This document shows, in pieces, positions 1-7,782 of a DNA stretch of 64,000 nucleotides (within the stretch, counting starts at the first letter, position 1; each line of letters opens with the position of its first letter). Under the pieces are notes generated by a model. It made no database searches. It was not told the origin of the DNA and was given only the letters and a program-made list of their open reading frames with translations. The DNA is taken from the NCBI RefSeq assembly GCF_000344615.1, contig NZ_KB467824.1:2234702-2298701 (forward strand), read 5' to 3'. Position numbers and translations under genes: made by a program. Origin of the DNA: Janthinobacterium sp. CG3. GTDB taxonomy: Bacteria > Pseudomonadota > Gammaproteobacteria > Burkholderiales > Burkholderiaceae_D.

Positions 1-787
1 CGAAGCCCGGCGTCTTGGTCCACTCGGCGTTGGCGGCGGCGGCCTTGAAGTTGTCGTCGTCGGGTTGCAGGAACTGGCCGTCCTTGTTCTTCAACTGGGT
101 GTGCGACATCTTGTTTTTCTTGGCGTAGGCCCATTCGACGTAACCGATCGAGCCCTTGATGCGCTGCACGTTCGCGGCGACGCCCTCGTTGCCCTTGCCG
201 CCGACGCCGACTGCCCACTTGACGGCGGTGCCGGCGCCGATCTTGGCCTTGAACTCGGGGTGCACCTTCGACAGCCAGTCGGTGAACAGGAAGGAGGTGC
301 CGGAGCCGTCGGCGCGGTGCACCACGGTGATGTCGGCGTCGGGCAGCTTGACGCCGCTGTTGAGGGCGCTGATTTCAGGCGCGTTCCACTTGGTGATCTT
401 GCCCAGGTAGATGTCGGCGACGACCTGGCCGGTCATCTTCAGCTGGCCCGGGGCGACGCCGTCCAGGTTGACCACGGTGACCACGCCACCCATGATGGCC
501 GGGAACTGCATCAAGCCCTCGGCGTCCAAATCTTCCGCCTTCAGCGGCATGTCGGAGGCGCCGAAGTCGACGGTCTTGGCCTTAATCTGCTTGATACCCG
601 CGCCGGAGCCGACCGACTGGTAATTCAGGCCGTTGCCGGTGGCGGCCTTGTACGACTCCGCCCATTTGGCGTAGATCGGGTAGGGAAACGTTGCGCCAGC
701 ACCTGTCATATCCGCCGCCATGGCGTTGAACGTCATCGCGACCGAGCCGGCAACTACGAAAGATTTCACCATTTGCTTCATTTGCAT
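1..787 (-). CDS. pstS: Phosphate ABC transporter substrate-binding protein PstS (C-terminus cut by window edge)
   Basis: Periplasmic phosphate-binding subunit of the high-affinity PstSCAB importer. The visible 262 codons start with a signal peptide (charged MQMKQMVK, hydrophobic stretch, Ala-X-Ala near residue 22), then the hallmark mature start TGAGATFPYPIYAKWA, and phosphate-binding loops GSGAGIKQI and HRADGSGTSF. The ATG at 787 has GAGGA about 7 nt upstream; ATG at 781 is a weaker alternative. Family length is about 340-350 residues, so roughly 80 C-terminal residues lie outside the window. It diverges from ppk1, and its promoter carries a Pho box (855-872), so PhoB control under phosphate limitation is expected. 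The pstCAB-phoU genes presumably lie to the left, unseen. Confidence 0.96.
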   Translation of the reverse strand, partial: MQMKQMVKSFVVAGSVAMTFNAMAADMTGAGATFPYPIYAKWAESYKAATGNGLNYQSVGSGAGIKQIKAKTVDFGASDMPLKAEDLDAEGLMQFPAIMGGVVTVVNLDGVAPGQLKMTGQVVADIYLGKITKWNAPEISALNSGVKLPDADITVVHRADGSGTSFLFTDWLSKVHPEFKAKIGAGTAVKWAVGVGGKGNEGVAANVQRIKGSIGYVEWAYAKKNKMSHTQLKNKDGQFLQPDDDNFKAAAANAEWTKTPGF

Positions 788-838
788 ATCAAGTCCTCTG
801 GGTTGTAACGGTGCTACGCGCCGCCGTCAATGTTGCGC

Positions 839-872
839 AGTCTACCGGCCAAATATGACAGCTTTATGACAT
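839..872 (-). promoter_or_regulatory. Pho box and -10 for pstS
   Basis: Read on the minus strand, 872-855 is ATGTCATAAAGCTGTCAT, two TGTCAT-type half sites 11 nt apart as in PhoB-activated promoters. Ten bases further is TAGACT (844-839), a plausible -10 at the spacing used when a Pho box replaces the -35. This predicts an mRNA start near 832 and a leader of about 45 nt before the pstS ATG. Confidence 0.8.
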
Positions 873-962
873 GAAACAATCCGCTCATCGACCGGCCCGC
901 CCCGGCCCATGCCCGGGCGGCTACCATCGCCTTGTCACAATACGACGCCGCGGCGCCGGTCG

Positions 963-996
963 ATGTCACAAAGTTGTCATATTTCACAATTACACT
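963..996 (+). promoter_or_regulatory. Pho box and -10 for ppk1
   Basis: ATGTCACAAAGTTGTCAT at 963-980 is a direct-repeat Pho box on the plus strand, followed after 10 nt by TACACT (991-996) as -10. The geometry mirrors the pstS site on the other strand. An extra TTGTCACA half site lies near 932. PhoB activation of ppk1 would couple phosphate starvation to polyphosphate synthesis. Confidence 0.75.
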
Positions 997-1047
997 CGCG
1001 GCAGGCCAAAAAGAACTAGAATTAACTATCTGCAAAGACAAGAGAAC

Positions 1048-3168
1048 ATGAAACCTGATCTGCACGCACATATGAACCTGGAACAGCACGCGGACATCAA
1101 CAAGTCGGGCACCCTGCTCGACCGCGAATTGTCGCAACTGGCGTTTAACCGGCGCGTCATGGCGCAGGCCGAGGACCGCGGCATTCCGCTGCTGGAGCGG
1201 CTGCGCTACCTGTGCATCATGAGCAGCAACATGGACGAGTTCTTCGAAGTGCGCGTGGCCAGCCTGCTGGCGGCCGGGCACGCCGGCGGCGAACTGTCGG
1301 GCCACCCGGCGCTGTTGGCAACGCTGGCGCGCATCTGCAACGAGTGCCACCTGCTAGTGCAGCACCAGTACGAGATCCTCAACACCGAGGTGTTGCCGCA
1401 GTTGCGCGCTAAGGGCGTGCACCTGCTGCGCCACCACGACCGCAACGAGGCCCAGCGGGCCTGGGTCAAGGATTATTTCGACCGCGAGGTGCGCCCGCTG
1501 CTGACGCCGATCGGCCTGGACCCGGCCCACCCGTTCCCGCAGGTGGTCAACAAGAGTCTGAACTTCATCGTCTCGCTGAGCGGCAAGGACGCCTTCGGCC
1601 GCGGCACCGCGATCGCCATCGTCAAGGCGCCGCGGGTGCTGCCGCGGGTGATCCGCCTGCCCGACGAACTGTCGAGCGGCGGCGTGTCGTTCTGCCTGCT
1701 CTCGTCGATCATCCACGCCCACATCTCCGACCTGTTCGCCGGGCGCGAGGTCATCGCCTATTCGCAGTTCCGGGTCACCCGCGACAGCGACCTGTGGGTC
1801 GACGAGGACGAGGTCAAGAACCTGCGCCAGGCCCTCAAGGGCGAGCTGGTCGGGCGCCAGTTCGGCACCTCGGTGCGCCTCGAGGTGGCCAAGAACTGCC
1901 CGCCCGAGCTGTCGCAGTTCCTGCTCGACCAGTTCAGCCTGGACCAGAGCCGCCTGTACCGCGTCAACGGCCCGGTCAACCTGGTGCGCCTGGCCGAGCT
2001 GATCGACCACGTGCAGCAGCCGGCGCTGCGCTTCGCGCCGTTCTTCCCGGGCGTGCCGCAAAAAGGCGCGCTGACCGATATCTTCGCCACGCTGAAAAAG
2101 CACGACATCCTGTTGCACCACCCGTTCCAGTCGTTCCAGACCGTCATCGACTTCGTGCGCAGCGCCGCCCACGACCCGGCCGTCGTCGCCATCAAGCAAA
2201 CCATCTACCGCACCGGCATGAACTCGGACCTGATGGAGTCGCTGATCGCGGCCGCGCGCATGGGCAAGGAAGTGACTGTGATCGTCGAGCTGATGGCGCG
2301 CTTCGACGAGGAAGCCAACATCAACTGGGCCGACAAGCTCGAACAGGCCGGCGCCCAGGTCGTCTACGGCGTGGTCGGCCTGAAGACCCACGCCAAGGTG
2401 GCGCTGGTGATACGCCGCGAGGAAGGCGCGCTGCGCTTTTATGCCCACCTCGGCACCGGCAACTACCATCCGACCACCACCAAGCTGTACACCGACTTCG
2501 GCCTGCTGACCTCGCGCCAGGAACTGGCGGTCGAAGTCAACGAGGTCTTCATCCACCTGACCAGCCTGACCAAGCCGCACAACCTGAGCCATCTGTGGCT
2601 GGCGCCGTTCGGCCTGCAAAGCGAAATCATCAAGGCGATCCGCAACGAGGCGAAGATCGCCCGCGCCGGCCGGCCCGGGCGCATCATCGTCAAGATAAAC
2701 GCGTTGGTCGACGAGTCGGTGATCCGCGCGCTGTACGCGGCCTCGAACGACGGCGTCAAGATCGACCTGATTGTGCGCGGCGCCTGCACCCTCAAGCCGG
2801 GCGTGCCGGGGCTGTCGGAAAACATCCGGGTGCGCTCGATCATCGGCCGCTTCCTCGAACACAGCCGGATCTATTACTTCCGCAACGACCTCGAGCACGA
2901 CGTCTACCTGTCCAGCGCCGACTGGATGAGCCGCAACCTGTTCCGCCGCGTCGAGGTGGCGTTCCCGGTACTGGACCGGGCGCTGAAGCGGCGCGTCATC
3001 GCCGAGGGCTTGAACCCTTACTTGAAGGACAACAGCAACGCCTGGGAACTCGATTCCAGCGGCCAGTACACGCGCCGCAAACCGCGCGCGCGCCAAGCCG
3101 AGTTCAGCGCGCAGCAGCACCTGATGCACACGCTGGGCACGCCCGACACCGTGGCCGGGGCAGAATGA
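1048..3168 (+). CDS. ppk1: Polyphosphate kinase PPK1
   Basis: Reversibly transfers the ATP gamma-phosphate to polyphosphate. The 706-residue product matches the usual 690-720. An in-frame extension reaches back to 871, but ATG 1048 has AAGAGA just upstream and lies downstream of the predicted promoter, so it is preferred. The four-domain PPK1 layout is visible: N domain with SNMDEFFEVRVA, head domain, and two PLD-like catalytic domains. His467 in YAHLGTGNYHPTTT is the expected autophosphorylated residue and His605 in RFLEHSRIYYF the second catalytic histidine. sixA follows after 18 nt, so the two are probably co-transcribed. Confidence 0.97.
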   Translation: MKPDLHAHMNLEQHADINKSGTLLDRELSQLAFNRRVMAQAEDRGIPLLERLRYLCIMSSNMDEFFEVRVASLLAAGHAGGELSGHPALLATLARICNECHLLVQHQYEILNTEVLPQLRAKGVHLLRHHDRNEAQRAWVKDYFDREVRPLLTPIGLDPAHPFPQVVNKSLNFIVSLSGKDAFGRGTAIAIVKAPRVLPRVIRLPDELSSGGVSFCLLSSIIHAHISDLFAGREVIAYSQFRVTRDSDLWVDEDEVKNLRQALKGELVGRQFGTSVRLEVAKNCPPELSQFLLDQFSLDQSRLYRVNGPVNLVRLAELIDHVQQPALRFAPFFPGVPQKGALTDIFATLKKHDILLHHPFQSFQTVIDFVRSAAHDPAVVAIKQTIYRTGMNSDLMESLIAAARMGKEVTVIVELMARFDEEANINWADKLEQAGAQVVYGVVGLKTHAKVALVIRREEGALRFYAHLGTGNYHPTTTKLYTDFGLLTSRQELAVEVNEVFIHLTSLTKPHNLSHLWLAPFGLQSEIIKAIRNEAKIARAGRPGRIIVKINALVDESVIRALYAASNDGVKIDLIVRGACTLKPGVPGLSENIRVRSIIGRFLEHSRIYYFRNDLEHDVYLSSADWMSRNLFRRVEVAFPVLDRALKRRVIAEGLNPYLKDNSNAWELDSSGQYTRRKPRARQAEFSAQQHLMHTLGTPDTVAGAE

Positions 3169-3186
3169 ATTGACAAGGAGGACAGC

Positions 3187-3645
3187 ATGGATTTGATCTT
3201 ATGGCGCCACGCCGAAGCCGAAGACGGCGTGCCGGACCTGGAGCGGGCGCTGACCGTGAAGGGCCAGAAGCAGGCGCGGCGCATGGCGGACTGGCTGTCC
3301 TCGCAACTGCCCGACAGCTGCCGCATCCTGGTCAGCCCGGCGCTGCGCACGCTGCAGACGGCCGAGGCGCTGGGCCGCAAGTTCAAGCTGCACCCGGAGT
3401 TGGCGCCCGGCGCCGAGGCCGAAGACGTGCTGAAGGCGGCCAACTGGCCGGCGTCGAAGGAGGCGGTGCTGATCGTCGGCCACCAGCCGACGCTGGGCCA
3501 GGTGGCGGCCCTGCTGCTGACCGGCGAGGAGCAAGACTGGGAAATGCGCAAGGCGGCGGCGTGGTGGTTTTCGCAGCGCGAACCGGGCGATCCGGCCAGC
3601 GTCTACCTGAAGGCGGTGATGGCGCACGACCTGGTCGTCAAGTAA
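3187..3645 (+). CDS. sixA: Phosphohistidine phosphatase SixA
   Basis: Small (152 aa) histidine-phosphatase-superfamily enzyme. The RHAEAED motif at residues 7-13 supplies the nucleophilic His8, Arg48 lies in the short SRILV/SPALRT region, and GHQPTLG carries the second His (99). SixA of E. coli removes phosphate from His of ArcB HPt or PtsO. The start has a perfect AAGGAGG. Its position 18 nt after ppk1 suggests a shared transcript; in this context it may dephosphorylate a histidine on a phosphotransfer protein, but the substrate is not shown by the sequence. Confidence 0.9.
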   Translation: MDLILWRHAEAEDGVPDLERALTVKGQKQARRMADWLSSQLPDSCRILVSPALRTLQTAEALGRKFKLHPELAPGAEAEDVLKAANWPASKEAVLIVGHQPTLGQVAALLLTGEEQDWEMRKAAAWWFSQREPGDPASVYLKAVMAHDLVVK

Positions 3646-3757
3646 GGCGCCGTGAACGCGAATCCCTGCGCCGCGCGCTTGTAAAGCGGGGCGCTTCTGC
3701 TACAGTTTAAAGGTATCAACCACACGGAGGCGCCGCCCGACAGCGGTCGAGATCACC

Positions 3758-3874
3758 ATGTTCAGCGTGTTTATCATGGGTATATTTGGAGCAATGATCT
3801 GCCTCATTGTCGTCGAAATGGTCGGCGAGATGAGCAACAGCCGGCGTAAGCTGATGGACCGCTACCACGAATAG
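3758..3874 (+). CDS. Possible 38-residue single-pass membrane protein
   Basis: Unrecognised. An ATG-initiated ORF of 38 codons encodes a hydrophobic segment (about residues 2-20, FSVFIMGIFGAMICLIVVE) followed by a charged tail with SNSRRKLMDRYHE. That is the look of a small inner-membrane protein with a cytoplasmic basic end. There is no strong ribosome site (only GAG about 8 nt before). It stands alone in the 337-nt gap between sixA and the potF-like gene; the rest of that gap, including a C7 run at 3891-3897, shows nothing else. Codon use is less GC-biased than its neighbours. Confidence 0.4.
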   Translation: MFSVFIMGIFGAMICLIVVEMVGEMSNSRRKLMDRYHE

Positions 3875-3982
3875 CGCCCCGCCAACGAAGCCCCCCCGGC
3901 GCCGGCGACGAGCCACCCCTTTCGTCGCGAGCGCCTGTCCCGCCGCCCCGCCCGCGGCGACACCCTTGCCACCCTCCCCGCC

Positions 3983-5113
3983 TTACCTGCCGGACTTGAA
4001 CTTGGTGTAAATCCGCGTCACCGAGCGCCGCACCTCGGCCGTGGTCGCCTCCGGCGCGGCCATGCGCTGCTTGTCCTGCTCCGACAGGAAGATCGCCTTG
4101 TTCTCGGCGATGTCCTTGCGCACGAACTTGACGCTGGCCGTGTTCGGATTGGCGTAAAACACCTTGTTGCTCAGGCTGGCGTGCACTTCCGGGCGCAGGA
4201 TGTAGTTAATGAACAGGTGCGCGTTGTTCGGGTGCGGCGCGTCGATCGGAATCGCCATCGTATCGAACATCAGCGCGGCCGCCTTCGGCACCAGCACCTG
4301 GATCACGTTGCCGTTCTTGGCGTCGAGCGCGCGCTGGCGGGCGATGTTGATGTCGCCCGACCAGCCCAGGGCCACGCAGACGGCGCCGTTGGCCATGTCG
4401 TTGATGTAGCCCGACGAGCTGAACAAGGTGACGTAGGGGCGGATCGCCTGCAACACCTTGGCGGCCTCCTGGTAATCGGCGGCGACCTTCGAATAGGCCG
4501 GCTTGCCCCTATACTGCAGCGCCGCCGGCAACACCTCGGACGGCGAATCGAGGATAGACACGCCGCAGGACTTCAGCTTGGACGCGTACTTCGGATCGAA
4601 GATCAAGTCCCAGGCGTTGTCCGGCAACGCCAAGCCGCCCAGCGCGGCCTTGACCTTGTTGACGTTGATGCCAACCGTGGTGTAACCCCACAACCAGTCG
4701 ACCAGGTGTTCGTTGTTCGGGTCGAGCCTGGCCAGCTTGGCTTGGATGGCGGGGTCGAGGTTGGCCAGGTTGCTCAGTTTGCTTTTGTCCAGCTTGCGCA
4801 GCAAACCGCCGTCGATCTGCAGGCGCGCCCACTGCGCGGTTGGCACCACGATGTCGTAGCCCGACTTGCCGGCCACCAGCTTGGCGTTGAGGATCTCGTT
4901 ATTATCGAAAACGTCATACCGGACCTTGATGCCGGTTTCCTTTTCAAAATTCTTGACCGTGTCGTCGCCGATGTAATCGGACCAGTTATAGATATTGAGG
5001 ACTTTTTCCTCCTGCGCCTGCGCCGGCAGCGCCAGCGTCACCGCGGCGGCCAGGGCGAGCGCGCCGCGTCCGATGCGCGCGCCAACGCGCGCCTGAAAAT
5101 TCACTGCCACCAT
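3983..5113 (-). CDS. potF: Polyamine ABC transporter substrate-binding protein (PotF-like)
   Basis: Periplasmic putrescine/spermidine-binding protein, 376 aa (E. coli PotF is 370). GGAG lies 6 nt before the ATG. Signal peptide: basic N-terminus, hydrophobic ALALAAAVTLALPAQA, cleavage probably after AQA near residue 33. The mature protein opens with KVLNIYNWSDYIGDD, the signature of the PotD/PotF family, and continues with TGIKVRYDVFDNNEILNAKL, DIVVPTAQW and the C-terminal NAHLFINYILRPEVHA segment. No permease or ATPase genes flank it here, so it is an isolated binding protein or one serving a transporter encoded elsewhere. Putrescine versus spermidine specificity cannot be read from the sequence. 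Confidence 0.9.
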   Translation of the reverse strand: MVAVNFQARVGARIGRGALALAAAVTLALPAQAQEEKVLNIYNWSDYIGDDTVKNFEKETGIKVRYDVFDNNEILNAKLVAGKSGYDIVVPTAQWARLQIDGGLLRKLDKSKLSNLANLDPAIQAKLARLDPNNEHLVDWLWGYTTVGINVNKVKAALGGLALPDNAWDLIFDPKYASKLKSCGVSILDSPSEVLPAALQYRGKPAYSKVAADYQEAAKVLQAIRPYVTLFSSSGYINDMANGAVCVALGWSGDINIARQRALDAKNGNVIQVLVPKAAALMFDTMAIPIDAPHPNNAHLFINYILRPEVHASLSNKVFYANPNTASVKFVRKDIAENKAIFLSEQDKQRMAAPEATTAEVRRSVTRIYTKFKSGR

Positions 5114-5181
5114 ACTCGTCTCCGTCCAAACAATTCACGATGCCCAAACTTGCAGGCCAACATGATAGCGCCCCGCGCGCG

Positions 5182-5241
5182 AAAAAAAAGGGACCGGCCT
5201 CGTTTTCCGAGAAATATTTCCCGAAAATCGAGGCCGGTCCC
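5182..5241 (-). terminator. Strong intrinsic terminator of fliD
   Basis: Arms GGGACCGGCCTCG (5190-5202) and CGAGGCCGGTCCC (5229-5241) form a perfect 13-bp stem. Inside, TTTTC and GAAAA extend it past one bulged T, and GAAATATTTC at the tip is itself palindromic. On the minus strand the stem is followed by eight T (plus-strand A8 at 5182-5189). It begins 28 nt after the fliD stop. Confidence 0.92.
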
Positions 5242-5269
5242 TGCTATCCCAACATGCCGCCGGCGCGCG

Positions 5270-6649
5270 CTACGCCATGAAATCGAACAGTGAACGGGAC
5301 GGCCCGGCGCCATAGCCGCCGCCGGACTGCGCCTGCTGCGAATACAGTTGCACCAGCGCGTTCGCCTGCGCCGTCAGCGCCTTGGTCATCGCGGCCTTCT
5401 TGCCGGTCAGCGTGGTGATCTCCCTGCCGACCGAGGCCACCTCTTTTTTCAGCATGCCGCTGTCGCCGGTCAGCGCGCCGATCTTCGCCGCGAACTGGTC
5501 GGCGACGCCCCGGCCGTTGTCGGTGAACAACTTGCTGACCGCGTCCGGGTCGGCGGCGATGGCGCTGTTGAGCTTTTTCTCGTCGAGTACCAGCTCGCCG
5601 TTCTTGCCGATCGACACGCCGATCTTCGCCAGCACCGAGGTCGGCACGCCATTGCCGCCGGACGTCAGCACCTGTCCCATCTGGCTGCTGGCCTGCGACA
5701 GCGCCAGGTCCGACTTCAACTCGCCGCCCTTGAGCGACTGCAATTTGGCGTTCATGCTGTTGTACGCGCTGACCAGGCCAGCGACGTTGCCGGCGATCTG
5801 GCCCGGGTCCTTCGCCACCACCACGCTGGTGGCGCCCTTGCCGGTCAGCTCCAGCCTGACGCCGGCGATGGCCGCGCCCAGGGTGTTGACGGCGCTCTTG
5901 ATCTCTGTGCCGTTGACGCTCAGCAGCGCGTCCTGCGCGGCCACGCTCTGGCTCATCCCCTTGGCCGCGCCGGGGCTGTGCGACAGCAAGTCCTTCACCG
6001 CCGCGTCGCCGCTGACACTGATGCGCATGCTGCCGGCGGCGCCGCTCTGGCCGTTCAGCGTCAAGGCGAAGCCGTCGCCGCTCTTCACGACTTTGGCGTC
6101 GATGCCGGCCTCCTTGAACGCCGCCGCGATGCCTTGCAGCGTGTTGTTGCCGTTTTTGATCGTGACGGTCTTGCTGGTCTTGTCGTCGCCGGGCGCGAAG
6201 CTGGCGCCGTCGGCTCTGCCGAACTCCACCGTGATGACGGCCGGCGCGCCGCTGCCGATGGCGGCGTCGGCGCTCTTCTGCTCGGCGCTGGCCAGCACCT
6301 GCGCCTGCGCCAATTGCTTGACGTCGACGGCGTAACTGCCGCTGGCGGCCTGGCCGGTGGTGCTCGCGCCCAGCACGCCCTTGGCAGACGAGATGGCCGA
6401 GGTCGCCAGTCCGCCGCCCGCCATGCCCTGGGCGATCGACTGGAACTTGGCCAAGGCCGTGTGCAACTGGCCCAGCGCCGACAACTTGGTCTGGTCGCGC
6501 GTCAGCGCGCTGTTCAGCTTGGCCACGCCCTTGCCCTGCGAGGCCATGACTTTTTCCACGCGCGCGTAGACGTCGGCCGACACGCCGCCCTGGGTGGCGC
6601 CGGCATTGGCGTTATATGGATTGGTATTGTTGATTGCAGAGCTAAACAT
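5270..6649 (-). CDS. fliD: Flagellar filament capping protein FliD (HAP2)
   Basis: FliD forms the pentameric cap under which flagellin subunits fold at the filament tip. The 459-aa product has the FliD_N core GSYAVDVKQLAQAQVL (residues 104-119), a central beta-rich domain, and the FliD_C region with NSMNAKLQSLKGGELKSD and the LFTDNGRGVADQF motif, ending in a helical coiled-coil tail. Unusually, no fliS, fliT, flaG or flagellin gene is adjacent, so this is an orphan copy. It ends in a strong terminator and so forms its own transcription unit. A second fliD in a flagellar operon elsewhere is possible. Confidence 0.9.
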   Translation of the reverse strand: MFSSAINNTNPYNANAGATQGGVSADVYARVEKVMASQGKGVAKLNSALTRDQTKLSALGQLHTALAKFQSIAQGMAGGGLATSAISSAKGVLGASTTGQAASGSYAVDVKQLAQAQVLASAEQKSADAAIGSGAPAVITVEFGRADGASFAPGDDKTSKTVTIKNGNNTLQGIAAAFKEAGIDAKVVKSGDGFALTLNGQSGAAGSMRISVSGDAAVKDLLSHSPGAAKGMSQSVAAQDALLSVNGTEIKSAVNTLGAAIAGVRLELTGKGATSVVVAKDPGQIAGNVAGLVSAYNSMNAKLQSLKGGELKSDLALSQASSQMGQVLTSGGNGVPTSVLAKIGVSIGKNGELVLDEKKLNSAIAADPDAVSKLFTDNGRGVADQFAAKIGALTGDSGMLKKEVASVGREITTLTGKKAAMTKALTAQANALVQLYSQQAQSGGGYGAGPSRSLFDFMA

Positions 6650-6774
6650 GATGGCGTCCCGTCCGGTTAGACAATGGCGCGGCGGATCTGCCGCCGGCCT
6701 CGCAAGAGACGGGGCGTCGACGCTGTTGGCGTGTTGGCCTGCATTCCCTTCAATTGCACATTATGTACTTTTAA

Positions 6775-6802
6775 CGGAAAAACAAAGCCCCGAGCTGAGG
6801 CT
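6775..6802 (-). terminator. Probable terminator of the PilZ gene pair
   Basis: On the minus strand AGCCTC (6802-6797), loop AGCTC, GGGGCT (6791-6786) makes a 6-bp stem (one G-T pair), followed by TTGTTTTTCCG. It lies 40 nt beyond the stop of the downstream PilZ gene and separates it from fliD. Confidence 0.65.
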
Positions 6803-6841
6803 ATATTCTCGCTCTGACCGGCCCTTGCGCCTTGCGCCGGG

Positions 6842-7180
6842 TCAGCGCAGGTACTTGTTGATCGCGTTCGCCACGGCGATGTCGAGGTTGGCGAACTGGA
6901 AGCCGACCTTGAAACCCTCGTGGCTGAGGATGCAGTGCGTAACCGAAACCTGGCTGTCGACCAGGTGCAATTTACCCTCGATCAGCATCTCGAACATGAT
7001 GCGTCCCTTGTGCCCGAGCGCCAACTTGCCGTCGACCACGGCGGCGACGCCGCCGCTGCCGATGTCCATCGTGTGCGCCGCCACGGCGGCGGCGCCGTCC
7101 ATCACCAGCATGGCCCTGGTACGTAATATCTTACGCGGCGTTTGCCGTTGCTCTACTGACAATTTATATCCGATGCTCAA
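6842..7180 (-). CDS. PilZ domain protein, copy 1
   Basis: A 112-residue protein that is essentially one PilZ domain, the c-di-GMP-binding beta barrel. The RxxxR loop is present (RKILR, residues 16-20). The second motif, normally (D/N)xSxxG, reads DIGSGG (39-44): the first Asp and last Gly are kept, but Gly replaces the Ser. No other domain or membrane segment is seen. It follows a longer paralogue by 6 nt and is probably co-transcribed with it. Function could be motility or exopolysaccharide control in response to c-di-GMP; the target is unknown. Confidence 0.85.
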   Translation of the reverse strand: MSIGYKLSVEQRQTPRKILRTRAMLVMDGAAAVAAHTMDIGSGGVAAVVDGKLALGHKGRIMFEMLIEGKLHLVDSQVSVTHCILSHEGFKVGFQFANLDIAVANAINKYLR

Positions 7181-7186
7181 TACGCG

Positions 7187-7702
7187 TTAGTCGGGTGGCG
7201 CCGGCCGGGCGACGACACCGCCATAGCGCGGCTGCCGGACCGTGGTTATTATATGTGCAAACGGCAGCGGCGTCCGGTCGCGCTCGCGGTTGCGCGCCGA
7301 CGGCGGCCAGTCGCGCCGCAGGTAGTTGGCGATGGCGGCGGCGGCCCGCTCGTCGAGCCGGCCGAACTGCAGGCCGGCCTTGAAACCGTCGCTGCCGCAG
7401 ACGCAGTGCATGACCTCGACCCGGGTCGTCACAATGTCGAGCTTGCCGCCAGAGAAAATTTGAAACGACACCAAGCCGCATTGCCCCACCTGCACCGAAT
7501 CGACCAGCCCCAGTGAAACACCGCCCAGGCCGACGTCCTGGGCGCGCGCGTGCACCGGGCCGGCGCCGTCGAGCATCAGCATGGCCCTGCCGCGCATCAC
7601 CTTGCGCAGCCCCTTTCTTTGATCAACTAGCAATTGTCCGTCCGATGCGTCAAATGTATCCGGCGAAGCCCGCGCACGCGGGTCCGGCCGCCGGAGATGC
7701 AC
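7187..7702 (-). CDS. PilZ domain protein, copy 2 (start uncertain)
   Basis: A second PilZ protein in tandem with the previous gene, up to 171 aa. The aligned core GLRKVMRGRAMLMLDGAG matches copy 1, RxxxR is kept, and the second motif again has Gly for Ser (DVGLGG). It carries an extra basic, proline-rich C-terminal tail of about 40 residues. The longest frame starts at GTG 7702, but a perfect TATAAT lies only 15 nt upstream on this strand, leaving almost no leader. The paralogue begins near residue 20-24, and an in-frame TTG at 7633 would give 148 aa. I cannot choose firmly. Confidence 0.75.
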   Translation of the reverse strand: MHLRRPDPRARASPDTFDASDGQLLVDQRKGLRKVMRGRAMLMLDGAGPVHARAQDVGLGGVSLGLVDSVQVGQCGLVSFQIFSGGKLDIVTTRVEVMHCVCGSDGFKAGLQFGRLDERAAAAIANYLRRDWPPSARNRERDRTPLPFAHIITTVRQPRYGGVVARPAPPD

Positions 7703-7717
7703 CGGCCAGCGGACGCT

Positions 7718-7723
7718 ATTATA
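7718..7723 (-). promoter_or_regulatory. Perfect TATAAT -10 box before the PilZ pair
   Basis: Minus strand TATAAT at 7723-7718, predicted start near 7711. No good -35 is found 16-18 nt upstream, so the promoter may need an activator. It bears on the choice of start codon of the downstream gene. Confidence 0.45.
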
Positions 7724-7782
7724 ATGCCATACGGAAATATTAGTTACATCAAAGAATTGTTATTGTCGTCGACACCACACCG

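Noticed and set aside
1354-3129. 591-codon open frame antisense to ppk1
   Set aside because: The plus strand encodes an unmistakable PPK1; the antisense product is Arg/Val/Asp-rich without any domain, the usual mirror of GC-rich third positions.
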